Shown: positions 33,329 through 42,484 of the stretch, in pieces
Position numbering within the stretch: position 1 is the first letter of the stretch
How the letters are laid out: every line of letters begins with the position of its first letter
DNA from: Pseudomonadota bacterium
GTDB lineage: Bacteria; Chloroflexota; UBA6077; JAJPHF01
Direction: 5' to 3'
NCBI GenBank assembly: GCA_021325365.1
Contig: JAJPHF010000014.1
Location: 1 to 64,000, forward strand
DNA: 64,000 nucleotides
Translations under genes and position numbers: made by a program
Notes under the pieces: model-generated
What the model was told of the DNA's origin: nothing
Database searches by the model: none
Seen by the model: only the letters and a program-made list of their open reading frames with translations

Positions 33329-34966
33329 ATGAAGGGCAGCGCGGCCATAGCCGAGGTGCTGCGACGCGAGGGCGTCGAGTACGTATTCTGCTTTCCTGCC
33401 AACCAGCTCATCGACGCGGCGGCCGCCGCGGGCATCCGGCCGATCGTCACTCGCACTGAACGCACCCTGATCAACATGGCCGATGCCTATACCCGGGTGA
33501 CCAACGGCCGGCGGACCGGCGTGTGCATGGTACAGGCGGGGCCGGGCATCGAGAACGCTTTCGGCGGCGTCGCCCAGGCATACGCCGACTCGACTCCCAT
33601 CCTGATGCTGCCGGGGCAGGCCGCACGGTCGCGTCTGGGGCTACCGACGATCTTCGACGCGACGGCGGCATACCGCAGCATCACCAAGTGGGCCGATCGG
33701 ATCACGTCGGCGGCGCGCGTGCCCGATCAGATGCGACGCGCCTTCACGCTCATGCGCGCGGGCCGGCCAGGCCCGGTGCTCCTGGAGACGCCCGCCGACG
33801 TAATGGCCGAGGAGGCGGACGACAGCGCTTTCAGCTACCGCGCGGTGCCGCGGCTGCGGAGCGCGGGCGACCCGGACGCGGTGCGCGAGGCGGTGCGCGC
33901 GCTGCTCGCGGCCAAGCGACCGCTGCTGCACGTCGGCCAGGGCGTGCTGTGGGCCGAGGCGACCGAGGAGCTACGCGAGTTTGCGGAGCTGGTCCAGGCG
34001 CCGGTGATGACGACGACTCTGGGGAAGAGCGCGTTCCCCGAGAACCATCCCCTGGCCATCGGCAGCGGCGGCACGACCGTTAGCCCGCTCGTCCGGCGCT
34101 TCCTACCCGAAGCCGATCTCGTGTTCAGCGTGGGCGCGGCGCTGGCGCGCACGTTGGTGTCCTGCGGCATCCCGGGCCGCAAGACCATGATCCAGTGTAC
34201 GGTCGACGAGAAGGACCTGGCGGCAGAGTACGCGGTCGATTACGGCGTCCTGGGCGACGCGAAGCTGGTGCTACAGCAGCTCTGCGAGGAGGTGCGGCGG
34301 CAGATCGGCGCCGCCGGCCGTCGCGGCGACGACCGGGTGGCGGCCGATGTGGCGAGCGCACGGGCGGCTGTCATAGAGGAGTGGATGCCGCACCTGACGG
34401 CGGATGACGCGCCGATCAACCCGTACCGGGTGGTCTGGGACCTGATGCAGGCCGTGGACCGCACCCAGACGATCGTGACGCACGACTCGGGCAACGTGCG
34501 CGACGTGGTGTCGCCCTTCTACGAGACGCTCATCCCGCGGGGCTACATCGGCTGGGGAAACTCGACACAGCTTGGTACGTCGCTCGGCATGGCGATGGGG
34601 GCCAAGCTCGCGGCGCCCGAAAAACTGGTAGTCAACTTCCTGGGCGACGCCGCGTTCGGCATGTGCGGTATGGACATCGAGACGGCCGCCCGCCTGCGCA
34701 TCCCGATCCTCACCGTGCTGATCAATAACTCGGTCATGGGCAACTACGAGTCGCACCAGCCAATCGCCGTGGAGCGGTACAACATCAAGCAGCTCTCGGG
34801 CGATTACGCCGGCGTGGCGCGGTCCTTAGGCGCCTGGGCCGAGCGGGTGGAGGCCCCGAGCGAGATCATGCCGGCCATCCACCGTGCTCAGGAGGTGATC
34901 GCCACCGGCCAGCCGGCTCTCCTAGAGGTGATCACCCGCGAGTCGCCCGCGTTCAGCCGTCTGTAG
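33329..34966 (+). CDS. Thiamine-diphosphate-dependent enzyme, acetolactate synthase-like
   Basis: A 545-aa ThDP enzyme of the AHAS/oxalyl-CoA decarboxylase/POX superfamily: N-terminal pyrimidine domain with catalytic Glu in TRTERTLINMADAYTR, central domain (residues ~185-315), C-terminal PP domain with GDAAFGMCGMDIETAARLRI and INNSVMGNYE (metal-binding GD...N motif). Glu is kept where AHAS has RHEQ. No FAD-binding or small-subunit gene is adjacent, so true acetolactate synthase is doubtful; annotation beyond 2-oxoacid ligase/decarboxylase-type is not supported. GAGGAGGCG precedes the ATG; earlier starts run into repeat-rich sequence. Confidence 0.9.
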   Translation: MKGSAAIAEVLRREGVEYVFCFPANQLIDAAAAAGIRPIVTRTERTLINMADAYTRVTNGRRTGVCMVQAGPGIENAFGGVAQAYADSTPILMLPGQAARSRLGLPTIFDATAAYRSITKWADRITSAARVPDQMRRAFTLMRAGRPGPVLLETPADVMAEEADDSAFSYRAVPRLRSAGDPDAVREAVRALLAAKRPLLHVGQGVLWAEATEELREFAELVQAPVMTTTLGKSAFPENHPLAIGSGGTTVSPLVRRFLPEADLVFSVGAALARTLVSCGIPGRKTMIQCTVDEKDLAAEYAVDYGVLGDAKLVLQQLCEEVRRQIGAAGRRGDDRVAADVASARAAVIEEWMPHLTADDAPINPYRVVWDLMQAVDRTQTIVTHDSGNVRDVVSPFYETLIPRGYIGWGNSTQLGTSLGMAMGAKLAAPEKLVVNFLGDAAFGMCGMDIETAARLRIPILTVLINNSVMGNYESHQPIAVERYNIKQLSGDYAGVARSLGAWAERVEAPSEIMPAIHRAQEVIATGQPALLEVITRESPAFSRL

Positions 34967-35310
34967 GGCGGGCCGGGAGTTCCGGCGGGGCACCGAGCCG
35001 TCGCGCGCGGCCAACAAGAAGAAGGGGTCCCTCCCCCGTCCTGGCGGGGAGCCCGACCCCCGGATAAACCGTGTGCCGATGGCGGCCGGCGCGGGTGCGC
35101 TCTGGTCGCGGCGTGGCTAGCCGTGGAGCGCTCGGCCCGAACTTGGGATGCTCTAGCCGGGCGCCGGGCGACCGTTCTCGTCTCCCTGGCCGACTTGCGG
35201 CCGGCCGCGAGTCCCGCACCTATACGTCTGACTCAAGGCAACCGGCGTGCCACCCGGGACGCGAGGACCGTGCAGTCCGCAGAGGCGAGGACGAGGGACG
35301 ACGGCAATGG
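34967..35310. other. Intergenic region with a terminator-like hairpin
   Basis: 344 bp between the ThDP-enzyme gene and queA (converging). An imperfect GC-rich stem, GGGGTC-CTCCCC (35024-35036) with GGGGAG-GACCCC (35046-35060), lies about 57 bp after the ThDP stop and may end its transcript. Nothing else seen; open frames here look non-coding. Confidence 0.5.
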
Positions 35311-36378
35311 CTAGAGGATGAGCATGGCGTCGCCGAAGGAGTAAAAGCGGTAGCGCAGGCGGATGGCCTCGCGGTAGGCGTCCAGTAGCCGCTCGCGGCC
35401 GATCAGCGCGCTGACGAGGAGCAGGAGCGTGGAGCGCGGCAGGTGGAAGTTCGTGATGAGCCCGTCGATCGCCAGATAGCGGTAGCCCGGCGTGATGTAG
35501 AGGCTAGTCCAGTCCGCGTACGACTCGGCGCCGGCGGCGGCATGCGGCGCCGGCGGCGCACGGCGGGCAGCGGCGCTCTCCAAGGCACGCACCGAGGTAG
35601 TCCCGACGGCGATGACGCGGCGCCCAGCGGCGCGGGCGGCCTGGGTCGCTTCGAGGACTTCCGCCGGCACCTCGCAGTACTCGCGGTGCATCGCGTGGGC
35701 GCGCGGATCGTCTTCGTGGATCGGACGGAAGGTGTCGAGCCCGACGTGGAGCGTGACGAAGCTAATCCCGATGCCCTGCGCCCGCAGGTCCGCAAGCAGC
35801 GCGGGCGTGAAGTGAAGCCCCGCCGTCGGCGCGGCGGCCGACCCGGGGATCTCGGCATAGACGGTCTGGTAGCGCTCCGGGTCGCCGTGCCAGGCGTGGA
35901 TGTACGGGGGCAGCGGCATCTCGCCCAGCTCACGCAGCAACGCCTCATCGGGCTCGGTGTGGAAGCGCACGCGTGCTGTGCCTGCTTCGGTGCGGGCCTC
36001 GACGGTGGCACGCAGGCGGCCGGCGCCGAAGACCAACGGCGTCCCTGGCCGCAGGCTGCGGGCCGGCCGGATGAGGGCTTCCCAGGCGCCATCGCCCGTC
36101 GGGTGCAGTAGCAGCATCTCGACGCGCCCGCCGCCCGCGTCGACGCGCCGGCCGCGCAGGCGGGCGGGTAGAACGCGGGTCCGGTTCAGGACCAGCAAGT
36201 CGCCGGGCGAGAGGTAGCGAGGCAGGTCGCGAAAGACAGCGTGCTCGAAGGGGCCGCCGTCACGCGGAACGACCAGCAGGCGCGCGGCGTCGCGCGGCTC
36301 GGCCGGCGTCTGGGCGATCAGCTCCGCCGGCAGCTCGTAATCGAAGTCGGCGGTGCGCAACGGCGAGGGGTCACTCAC
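35311..36378 (-). CDS. queA: S-adenosylmethionine:tRNA ribosyltransferase-isomerase
   Basis: A 355-aa enzyme that transfers and isomerises the ribosyl moiety of SAM onto preQ1-tRNA, giving epoxyqueuosine. Family motifs are present throughout: FDYELPAELIAQTPAEPRDA, FRDLPRYLSPGDLLVLNRTR, GAAPTAGLHFT (written SAAAPTAGLHFTPALLADL), FVTLHVGLDTFRPI, RVIAVGTTSVRALESAA and GLITNFHLPRSTLLLLVSAL. Starts GTG, overlapping the TGA of DUF2905. Divergent from tgt; queA, DUF2905 and tgt together form a queuosine tRNA-modification locus. Confidence 0.97.
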   Translation of the reverse strand: MSDPSPLRTADFDYELPAELIAQTPAEPRDAARLLVVPRDGGPFEHAVFRDLPRYLSPGDLLVLNRTRVLPARLRGRRVDAGGGRVEMLLLHPTGDGAWEALIRPARSLRPGTPLVFGAGRLRATVEARTEAGTARVRFHTEPDEALLRELGEMPLPPYIHAWHGDPERYQTVYAEIPGSAAAPTAGLHFTPALLADLRAQGIGISFVTLHVGLDTFRPIHEDDPRAHAMHREYCEVPAEVLEATQAARAAGRRVIAVGTTSVRALESAAARRAPPAPHAAAGAESYADWTSLYITPGYRYLAIDGLITNFHLPRSTLLLLVSALIGRERLLDAYREAIRLRYRFYSFGDAMLIL

Positions 36379-36607
36379 CGCGACCCATCATCCGGAACAC
36401 AAGGGTCAGGAGCACAGAGAGCACAACACTCACGAGGAGGCTCGTGGCTAGCGGCACGTAGACAGAGAGGCCGTCCCGCTGCCAGCGGAAGTCGCCAGGC
36501 AGCCGCCCAAGGAAGGGTACGCGGCTCCCTAGGAGGAACAGGAGCCCAACGGCAACCACGATCAGGCCGCCGACGATCAGCAGGCGACCAATGCTTTCCA
36601 AAGGCAT
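36371..36607 (-). CDS. DUF2905 small membrane protein
   Basis: A 78-aa protein of the DUF2905 family: two TM helices (LLIVGGLIVVAVGLLFLL; LATSLLVSVVLSVLLTLVF) around the conserved PFLGRLPGDFRWQRDG loop. Family genes commonly sit next to queA or ruv genes. Its stop overlaps the start of queA (TGA inside GTGAGTGA). Function unknown. No clear ribosome site before the ATG at 36607. Confidence 0.88.
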   Translation of the reverse strand: MPLESIGRLLIVGGLIVVAVGLLFLLGSRVPFLGRLPGDFRWQRDGLSVYVPLATSLLVSVVLSVLLTLVFRMMGRGE

Positions 36608-36754
36608 GATAGCGCCCGGCCCGTCAAGCTGCTGGCCGGCCGCTCGCCGGCGCAGCAGGTATGCTTGAGTAAAGTATAGCAACCGAGCCGCGCCGCCGGA
36701 CCCGACAGCCGGGCGACCTGACCGCCGGGCGGCGCGACTCAGCTGGATGAGCCG

Positions 36755-37957
36755 TTGGCCTTTAGCGTTCTTGCGGTATGTCCCGAGACGGGCGCGCGTG
36801 CGGGAGTTCTTGAAACGTCGCACGGCCCGGTGCCGACTCCCGCCTTCATGCCCGTCGGCACGCAGGCAACGGTGAAGAGCCTCGATCCACACGAGCTACG
36901 CTTGCTGGGCGCGGCGTGCGTGCTCGCCAACACCTACCACCTGGCGCTGCGGCCGGGTGCGGAAACCGTGCGGCGGCTCGGCGGGCTGCACCGCTTCACC
37001 GGGTGGGATGGGGCGATACTCACCGACAGCGGCGGCTTCCAGGTCTGGAGCCTGGCGCCGCTGCGTGAGCTATCGGCCGAGGGCGTCCGCTTTCGCTCGC
37101 ACCTGGACGACAGGCCGTTGACGTTCTCGCCGGAGAGCGTGGTCGCGCTACAGGAGGCGCTCGGGGCGGACCTGATCATGCCGCTCGACGTCTGCCTCGA
37201 CTACCCTGCCGGCCCGACGGAGGCCGCTGATGCCGTCGAGACCACGCAGGCGTGGATGGTGCGGGCGCTGGCAGCCCATCGGAGCGAGGGCCAGGCGCTG
37301 TTCGGCATCGTGCAGGGGAGCGTTTATCCCGAGCTGCGGGCCCAGGCGGCGCGGGCGCTCGCTGCGCTGGACCTGCCCGGCTACGCGATTGGCGGCCTGA
37401 GCGTGGGCGAGCCGAAGGACGCCACGGTTCGCGCTGTCGCGGCGGCGGTCGCAGAGCTGCCGACGACGCGGCCGCGCTATCTGATGGGTGTTGGAGCACC
37501 CGACGATCTGCTGCGAGCCGTCAGCCTCGGCATCGACCTCTTCGACTGCACGCTGCCCACGCGCATGGCTCGCGCGGGCGGGCTGCTCTCGCGGCGGGGG
37601 CGGATCAACCTGCGGAATGCGCGCTTTCGGCGCGAGCCGGGCCCGCCCGAGCCCGAGTGTGGCTGCGCCGTGTGCGAGCGCTACTCGGCGGCCACGCTGC
37701 ACTGGCTGTTTCAGGAGGAGCACGCGCTGGCGGGGCGGTTGGCGAGTTACCACAACGTGCACTTTCTGTGCGATCTGATGCGGGGCGCGCGTGATGCGAT
37801 TCTGGCGGGGACATTTCCGGCGTACCGCGATGCGTTCCTTGCAGCTTGGGTGCCCTCGGACCCGGCGGCGGGCCGCGACCAGCGCGCACGATGGCGAGCG
37901 GCTCAGGAGCGGCATCGCCAGGCGCGGCGGCAGGCGGCGCGCGGAGGCCAGGGCTGA
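36755..37957 (+). CDS. tgt: Queuine/preQ1 tRNA-guanine transglycosylase
   Basis: A 400-aa enzyme exchanging G34 for preQ1 in tRNAs with GUN anticodons. The TIM-barrel signatures are complete: PTPAFMPVGTQATVKSLDP, LANTYHLALRPG, ILTDSGGFQVWSL (first catalytic Asp), GIVQGSVYPELRAQA, YAIGGLSVGEP, GIDLFDCTLPTRMAR (nucleophile Asp) and the zinc site CGCAVC...H (about 26 residues on). The start is TTG at 36755, because no in-frame ATG/GTG precedes it in this stretch. Divergent from DUF2905-queA. Confidence 0.96.
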   Translation: MAFSVLAVCPETGARAGVLETSHGPVPTPAFMPVGTQATVKSLDPHELRLLGAACVLANTYHLALRPGAETVRRLGGLHRFTGWDGAILTDSGGFQVWSLAPLRELSAEGVRFRSHLDDRPLTFSPESVVALQEALGADLIMPLDVCLDYPAGPTEAADAVETTQAWMVRALAAHRSEGQALFGIVQGSVYPELRAQAARALAALDLPGYAIGGLSVGEPKDATVRAVAAAVAELPTTRPRYLMGVGAPDDLLRAVSLGIDLFDCTLPTRMARAGGLLSRRGRINLRNARFRREPGPPEPECGCAVCERYSAATLHWLFQEEHALAGRLASYHNVHFLCDLMRGARDAILAGTFPAYRDAFLAAWVPSDPAAGRDQRARWRAAQERHRQARRQAARGGQG

Positions 37958-37981
37958 GCGTGTGCCGCGCCGCCGCCGGGT

Positions 37982-39190
37982 CTAGCTGCCTGGTTCGGGG
38001 AGCCAGGTGTAGCGCGGCAGCGGGCCGCCGAGGAGCGGCTGCGCGTACGCGACGAAGGCCGCCGTAACTGGCCGAGCCGCGTGGTCGCCGATGAACTCAG
38101 GCGGCATCTCGCGGGCGCGGTTCGCGACGGCGGACAGGGCCGCGAGGCCGGTCGTCACGCGGTACGGGGCGTCCGAGTGACGGACTAGTGTTACCATGTG
38201 CCCGCCTTGGCCGCGCACGGCGGCGCGCACGGCGGCGCGACCCACGGCGAAGGCTTCGCGCTCGTCGACTGGCGATATCAAGGCGCGAGCCATGCGCTGG
38301 AGGGAGCCTGGCTTATCGTAACGCGCTCGCACGCCGAGATCGGCACGCAGCCGGCGGCATAGGTAGGCTGCGGGGCTCGGGTAGTAGGGATGGCCGAACG
38401 GATCGAGCCATTCGGGCTCGTCGCCCGCGCCCAGCACGCGAATCCCGTCAGGCGTCGGCTCGGTCTGATTCTCGCAGAGCACGATCACCGCGTAGCCGTG
38501 GTGTCGATACACGGCTTCTACGTCGGCCAGCACTCTCTCGGCCGTCACGGGCCGCTCCGGCAGATAGACGAGGTGCGGGGCGCTGTCCGTGTGCTGGCGG
38601 CCGAGGGCCGCGGCGGCGGCGACCCAGCCGGCCCCGCGCCCCATCACCTCCACCAGCTTGATCGGGTCGGTGAGGCGCATGGCGGCGGTGTCGAGCGCGG
38701 CCTCTTGCGCGGAGATCGCCAGGTAGCGAGCAATGCTGCCGTAGCCGGGGCAGTGGTCGGTGGCGGGCAGGTCGTTGTCGATAGTCTTGGGGACGGCGAC
38801 GGCCTGGAGCGGGTAGGCGGCCGCCGCGGCGGCGCGGCCCAGGCGGTCGGTGGTGTCGGCGGAATCGTTGCCGCCGATGAGCAGGAAGTAACCGACGTCG
38901 TGGCGGCGCAGCACGGCGAGGGCGGCGTCGAGGTCGTCGTCGCGCAAGCGGTGGCGGGCCGAGCCGAGCGCAGCGGACGGCGTTGCGCGCAGGCCCGCGA
39001 TCAGCGTGGGGTCGGCGGACGGTAGGGCTAGCCAATCCTCGGCCAGGAGGCCCTCGACGCCGTGGCGCAGTCCATACACCGCGCTGACCGCGGGCTGGCG
39101 GGTGGCCTCGGCGAGGATGCCGGCCAGGCTGCTGTTGATTACCGCGGTGGGACCGCCGGATTGGCCGACGAGCAGGGGGCGCCCGGTCAC
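37982..39190 (-). CDS. 6-phosphofructokinase, PPi-type
   Basis: A 402-aa PfkA-superfamily phosphofructokinase. The residues that split ATP from PPi users are of the PPi kind: LIGGNDSADT has Asp where ATP enzymes have the GDGS Gly, and VPKTIDNDLPATD has Lys where they have PGTIDND. Catalytic TIDND is intact; sugar-binding MGRGAGW and RYDKPGSLQR are present. It would run glycolysis/gluconeogenesis reversibly with pyrophosphate. GTG start overlaps the TGA of the CheY-like gene upstream. Converges with tgt, 25 bp apart. Confidence 0.9.
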   Translation of the reverse strand: MTGRPLLVGQSGGPTAVINSSLAGILAEATRQPAVSAVYGLRHGVEGLLAEDWLALPSADPTLIAGLRATPSAALGSARHRLRDDDLDAALAVLRRHDVGYFLLIGGNDSADTTDRLGRAAAAAAYPLQAVAVPKTIDNDLPATDHCPGYGSIARYLAISAQEAALDTAAMRLTDPIKLVEVMGRGAGWVAAAAALGRQHTDSAPHLVYLPERPVTAERVLADVEAVYRHHGYAVIVLCENQTEPTPDGIRVLGAGDEPEWLDPFGHPYYPSPAAYLCRRLRADLGVRARYDKPGSLQRMARALISPVDEREAFAVGRAAVRAAVRGQGGHMVTLVRHSDAPYRVTTGLAALSAVANRAREMPPEFIGDHAARPVTAAFVAYAQPLLGGPLPRYTWLPEPGS

Positions 39191-39552
39191 GGCAGCCGGT
39201 CGACTAGCTCGATAAGCTGCTCCGCGTCGAACGGCTTCTCGACGAAGTCCTCGGCGCCAAGCGCCCGCGCGATAGCGGGCATGTCGGCTACCTGGCTGAC
39301 CGCCCCGGACAACAACACGACCGGCACGTTGGGCGCCGCCTTCCGCAGCTCGGCGAGCACTTCCATCCCATGGTGCGTGCGCATGACGATGTCGAGCAAG
39401 ATCAGATCGGGCGCCGCCTGGCCGACGACCTCCACCGCGCGGTCGCCGGAGGGGAGGGTGGTCACCTGGTGGCCCTCGTCCTCGAGAATGATCTGGATCA
39501 GCTCGAGGATGTGCGGGTCGTCGTCGATCACCAGAACGTGCTTCTTCTTCAC
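39187..39552 (-). CDS. CheY-like single-domain response regulator
   Basis: A 121-aa receiver only: VLVIDDDPH, LILLDIVMRTHHG (phospho-Asp) and VVLLSG with DFVEKPFDAEQL. No output domain, so it signals by protein contact or a diffusible relay. GTG at 39552 follows GAGAG; an upstream ATG at 39678 adds a low-complexity tail with no receiver match. Its stop overlaps the start of the PFK gene, so both are probably translated from one transcript. Confidence 0.85.
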   Translation of the reverse strand: MKKKHVLVIDDDPHILELIQIILEDEGHQVTTLPSGDRAVEVVGQAAPDLILLDIVMRTHHGMEVLAELRKAAPNVPVVLLSGAVSQVADMPAIARALGAEDFVEKPFDAEQLIELVDRLP

Positions 39553-39674
39553 GGCCAGCTCTCGACTGTGCGGTGTCGCGCGGCAGGCGCCAGTAGCCCT
39601 GTCCGTATTATGACACAGTCTCTGGCGGCCGGCGGACTCGGTACGCTGCTCACGCGGGCGCCGGTGGACCGGCG

Positions 39675-40532
39675 TCACAGTGGTGCGGCGGCGAGTGGGA
39701 GGCCCAAGGCCCGCGCGAGCAGGTCGTCGGGCGCGTCTGGCGTCCAGGCCGGGCGTGCCCGGTAGAAATACTCGGTGCCGATGAAGCGGCGCTCCAGATC
39801 GGGAGGGAGCAAGCGTGCCCAGGAGGAGGGCGTTACCTGAGTACGGTGCGCGGCACGGGCGGCCTTCTTCACCTCAAGCGCGGCGCCGACGTCCAGCGCC
39901 AGGCTGATGGGCAGCGGCGCGGCCGGGCGCGTTGCCGGGGGGCGAGGCCGCGCGGCGGCTGGGAGGCGGGTGTCTAGCGCCGCGCGCAGCTCGTCGCGCA
40001 GTCCGGCGGGGCGCGCGGCGTAGTAGAGCGCCTCGGGTTGCCACGGGGGGCCGAGATCGGGCGAGACTGGCTCCCCGGCGAGGTCGAACGCCGCCGTGGC
40101 GTGGCGGCTGGCCGCCACGTGGTCTGGGTGGCCGTAGCCGCCGTCTGGCGCCCAGGTAGCGACCACGGCGGGGCGGACGGCGCGGATCGCGGCCACCAGT
40201 GTGCCGACCACTACATCCGCGGCGGCACGCACGAAGGCCGCCGAGTGGTCGTTCGCGGGGGTGCCGAGCATGCCGGAATCGCGGTAGGCGAGCAGCCGCA
40301 GCTCGTGGACGCCCAGCAGCGCGGCCGAAGCGCGCAGCTCGGCCTCGCGCACGGCGCCCAGTGTCTCCGGCGTCGCGAGCATGGGATCCGCGATCTCGCC
40401 GACTTCGCCGCGCGTCGCGCACACCAGCGTGACCTGGCCGCCTGCCTGGGCGGTGAGATGGATCAGGCCGCCAAAGTGCAATACCTCGTCGTCAGGGTGC
40501 GCGGTGACTACCAGCAAGCGGGCAGGAGCCAT
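39675..40532 (-). CDS. PIG-L family N-deacetylase (LmbE-like)
   Basis: A 285-aa zinc hydrolase of the LmbE/PIG-L family, typically deacetylating N-acetylglucosaminyl conjugates. The metal site is visible: TAHPDDEVLHFGGL and GYGHPDHVAASRHA. Lys/Arg-rich C-terminal half. The ATG at 40532 is chosen over GTG at 40541 because AAGGAG is at better spacing for it. Neighbours upstream on the same strand are a DHP-decarboxylase-like binding protein and an LLM oxidoreductase; substrate unknown. Confidence 0.88.
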   Translation of the reverse strand: MAPARLLVVTAHPDDEVLHFGGLIHLTAQAGGQVTLVCATRGEVGEIADPMLATPETLGAVREAELRASAALLGVHELRLLAYRDSGMLGTPANDHSAAFVRAAADVVVGTLVAAIRAVRPAVVATWAPDGGYGHPDHVAASRHATAAFDLAGEPVSPDLGPPWQPEALYYAARPAGLRDELRAALDTRLPAAARPRPPATRPAAPLPISLALDVGAALEVKKAARAAHRTQVTPSSWARLLPPDLERRFIGTEYFYRARPAWTPDAPDDLLARALGLPLAAAPL

Positions 40533-40635
40533 CGGCGGCACACTCCTTGGCTAAACTTGGTTTCCGGGATGCGGGACCTTCGCGTCATTGAAGCGCTCGC
40601 ACGGCCGGCCAGCCGCTCGGAGGCCCACGCGAAGA

Positions 40636-41592
40636 TCAGGTGTCCAGTAGCTCGGGAACGACGATCTCCTCGACATCGAGCACGCGGTCGGCCATTCCCT
40701 GCTCGTGGACGTAGCGAGCGACGGTGGCGAGGGTGTGGCGATTCGCCGCCAGCCCATAGGGGAACGGATCGTCGCCGAAGGTGGCGCGCGACTCCTCGGC
40801 GTAGGCGATCTGCAGCGGGAGGCTCGACGTCAGGAACACGCCCTGGCGGAGCGCCTCGTAGGCGCGGCGCTTGGCCTCGACGAACGCGTCGTAGAGCCGG
40901 CGGGCAAGCGAGCGGTCGCGCTCGTAGACGTGGCGGCGGATGGCGACCAGGTGCATGATCGGGAAGTGGCCGGTGCGGCGAAAGTAGTCGGCTTCCACGC
41001 GCGGATAGTCCGGGAACAGACGGCGGACGCGCGGCGAGCCGGCCTCGATGCAAGCGGGCTTGCGGGGCGAGATGAGCGCGTCGATCTCGCCCCGCTCCAG
41101 CAGCTCGCTCAGCGTACGGCCGGGGGGCGCCTGGGTGATGTGCAGGCCGGCCGGCAGCGGCAGCTTCAGCTTCTCGGTGTCGCCGCGCACCCATTGCAAG
41201 TCCTCGGGACGCACGCCGTACTCGTCCTGCAAGATGCCGCGCGCCCAGAAGTTGGCCGTCTGCAGGTACTCGGGAATGCCGACGCGCCGCCCGATCAGGT
41301 CGCGCGGCTGGTCGATGCCGGCGTCGGCGTTTACGTAGATCGAGTTGTGGCGAAAGACCCGCGAGGGAAACACGGGCAGCGCCACGAACCGCTCGTCGCC
41401 GCGCGCCCGCTCGATGATGAAATTCGAGGAGGACAACTCGCTCGCGTCGAACTCCTCGGTCGAGAACATGCGCCGGAAGATGGCGTTGGGTAGGTCAACG
41501 ACGTACTCCAGCTCGATCCCCTCCGGCTGGACCTCGCGAGAGATGAGCGGCAGGGTGCGGTCGTAGGCGACCCCGTTGAAGCGCAAGCGCAC
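40636..41592 (-). CDS. 4,5-dihydroxyphthalate decarboxylase-like / substrate-binding protein
   Basis: A 318-aa cytoplasmic-looking protein without a signal peptide, close to the family annotated 4,5-dihydroxyphthalate decarboxylase and to PBP2-fold binding proteins. Motifs include FNGVAYDRTLPLISREVQPE, FSTEEFDASELSSSNFIIER, LPVFPSRVFRHNSIYVNADA and GIPEYLQTANFWARGILQ. Whether it is an enzyme or a binding protein is unresolved in this family. GTG start after GAGAGGAGAAGCC. It follows the LLM gene by 25 bp and belongs with it. Confidence 0.8.
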   Translation of the reverse strand: MRLRFNGVAYDRTLPLISREVQPEGIELEYVVDLPNAIFRRMFSTEEFDASELSSSNFIIERARGDERFVALPVFPSRVFRHNSIYVNADAGIDQPRDLIGRRVGIPEYLQTANFWARGILQDEYGVRPEDLQWVRGDTEKLKLPLPAGLHITQAPPGRTLSELLERGEIDALISPRKPACIEAGSPRVRRLFPDYPRVEADYFRRTGHFPIMHLVAIRRHVYERDRSLARRLYDAFVEAKRRAYEALRQGVFLTSSLPLQIAYAEESRATFGDDPFPYGLAANRHTLATVARYVHEQGMADRVLDVEEIVVPELLDT

Positions 41593-41617
41593 GGCTTCTC
41601 CTCTCTTCGGACCGGAG

Positions 41618-42484
41618 TCACGCCTCCACGGCCTCTTTGAAGCGCCGGATCGCCTCGATGTGCGCCCGCGGCGACGCGAGCCCCGCGCGCATCGTGTTCA
41701 CGCTCAGATAGTCGGCGCCCACGTCGCGCCACGCCTGCACCGTCGGGGCCCAGTCCGCTTCCGGCGTCTGCGCGATCGTTAGGCGCCCCTCGACGCCCAC
41801 GTCCTCGGGCCGACGACCGGCCGCGCGCACGTACTCGCGCAGCCGCGCGAGCATCTCGGTCAGCTCCGGGCCGGGCGCGGCCTGCGGGAACCAGCCATCG
41901 GCCAGGCGCGCGACGCGGCGCAGCACCGCGTCGGCGGTGCCGCCCATCCAGATGGGGATGGGCCGCGCGGGCCGCGGGTTGATGCTGACGCGGTCCAGGG
42001 TGTGGTACTTGCCCTGGAATTCGACCAGATCTTGCGACCAGAGGCGCCGGAGCACCGCGACCTGCTCCTCGATGCGGGCGCCGCGGTTCCTGAAGCTCTC
42101 GTTCAGCGCCTCGTACTCGACGAAGTTCCAGCCGATGCCGACGCCGAGGCGCAGGCGGCCCTCGCTTAGCGACTGCACCTCGGCAGCCTGCTTGGCGACC
42201 AGGACCGTCTGCCGCTGCGGCAGGACCAGGACGCCGGCCACGAGGCGCAACTGGGTGGTGAGGGCCGTGAGGTAGCCGAAGAGCACGAACGGCTCGTGGA
42301 AGGCGCTTTCATGAGTGTACGGCGGCGGGCGCTGCCCCGCGAAGCGGTCGGGGTGGCCGCCGACGACGTGATCGAAGACGAGCAGGTGGTGATAGCCGAG
42401 ACTCTCGGCGGCCTGCGCGTAATCGCGAATCACGCTCGGGTCGTTGCCGATCTCTGTCTGCGGGAACACGACGCCTAGCTTCAT
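41618..42484 (-). CDS. LLM-class (F420/FMN-type) oxidoreductase
   Basis: A 288-aa luciferase-like monooxygenase-family protein; TIM barrel. MKLGVVFPQTEIGN start, VFDHVVGGHPDRFAG, LRLVAGVLVLPQRQTVLVAK, SEGRLRLGVGIGWNFVEYEA and PIPIWMGGTADAVLRRVARL are conserved regions of F420-dependent members. F420 or FMN use cannot be decided from sequence. AAAGGGA upstream of the ATG. It starts a minus-strand run with the DHP-decarboxylase-like gene. Confidence 0.9.
   Translation of the reverse strand: MKLGVVFPQTEIGNDPSVIRDYAQAAESLGYHHLLVFDHVVGGHPDRFAGQRPPPYTHESAFHEPFVLFGYLTALTTQLRLVAGVLVLPQRQTVLVAKQAAEVQSLSEGRLRLGVGIGWNFVEYEALNESFRNRGARIEEQVAVLRRLWSQDLVEFQGKYHTLDRVSINPRPARPIPIWMGGTADAVLRRVARLADGWFPQAAPGPELTEMLARLREYVRAAGRRPEDVGVEGRLTIAQTPEADWAPTVQAWRDVGADYLSVNTMRAGLASPRAHIEAIRRFKEAVEA

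Noticed and set aside
35071..35388. A 105-aa open frame between the ThDP enzyme gene and queA
   Set aside because: No ribosome site or family match, overlaps the end of queA, and sits in GC-rich sequence with a terminator-like hairpin.
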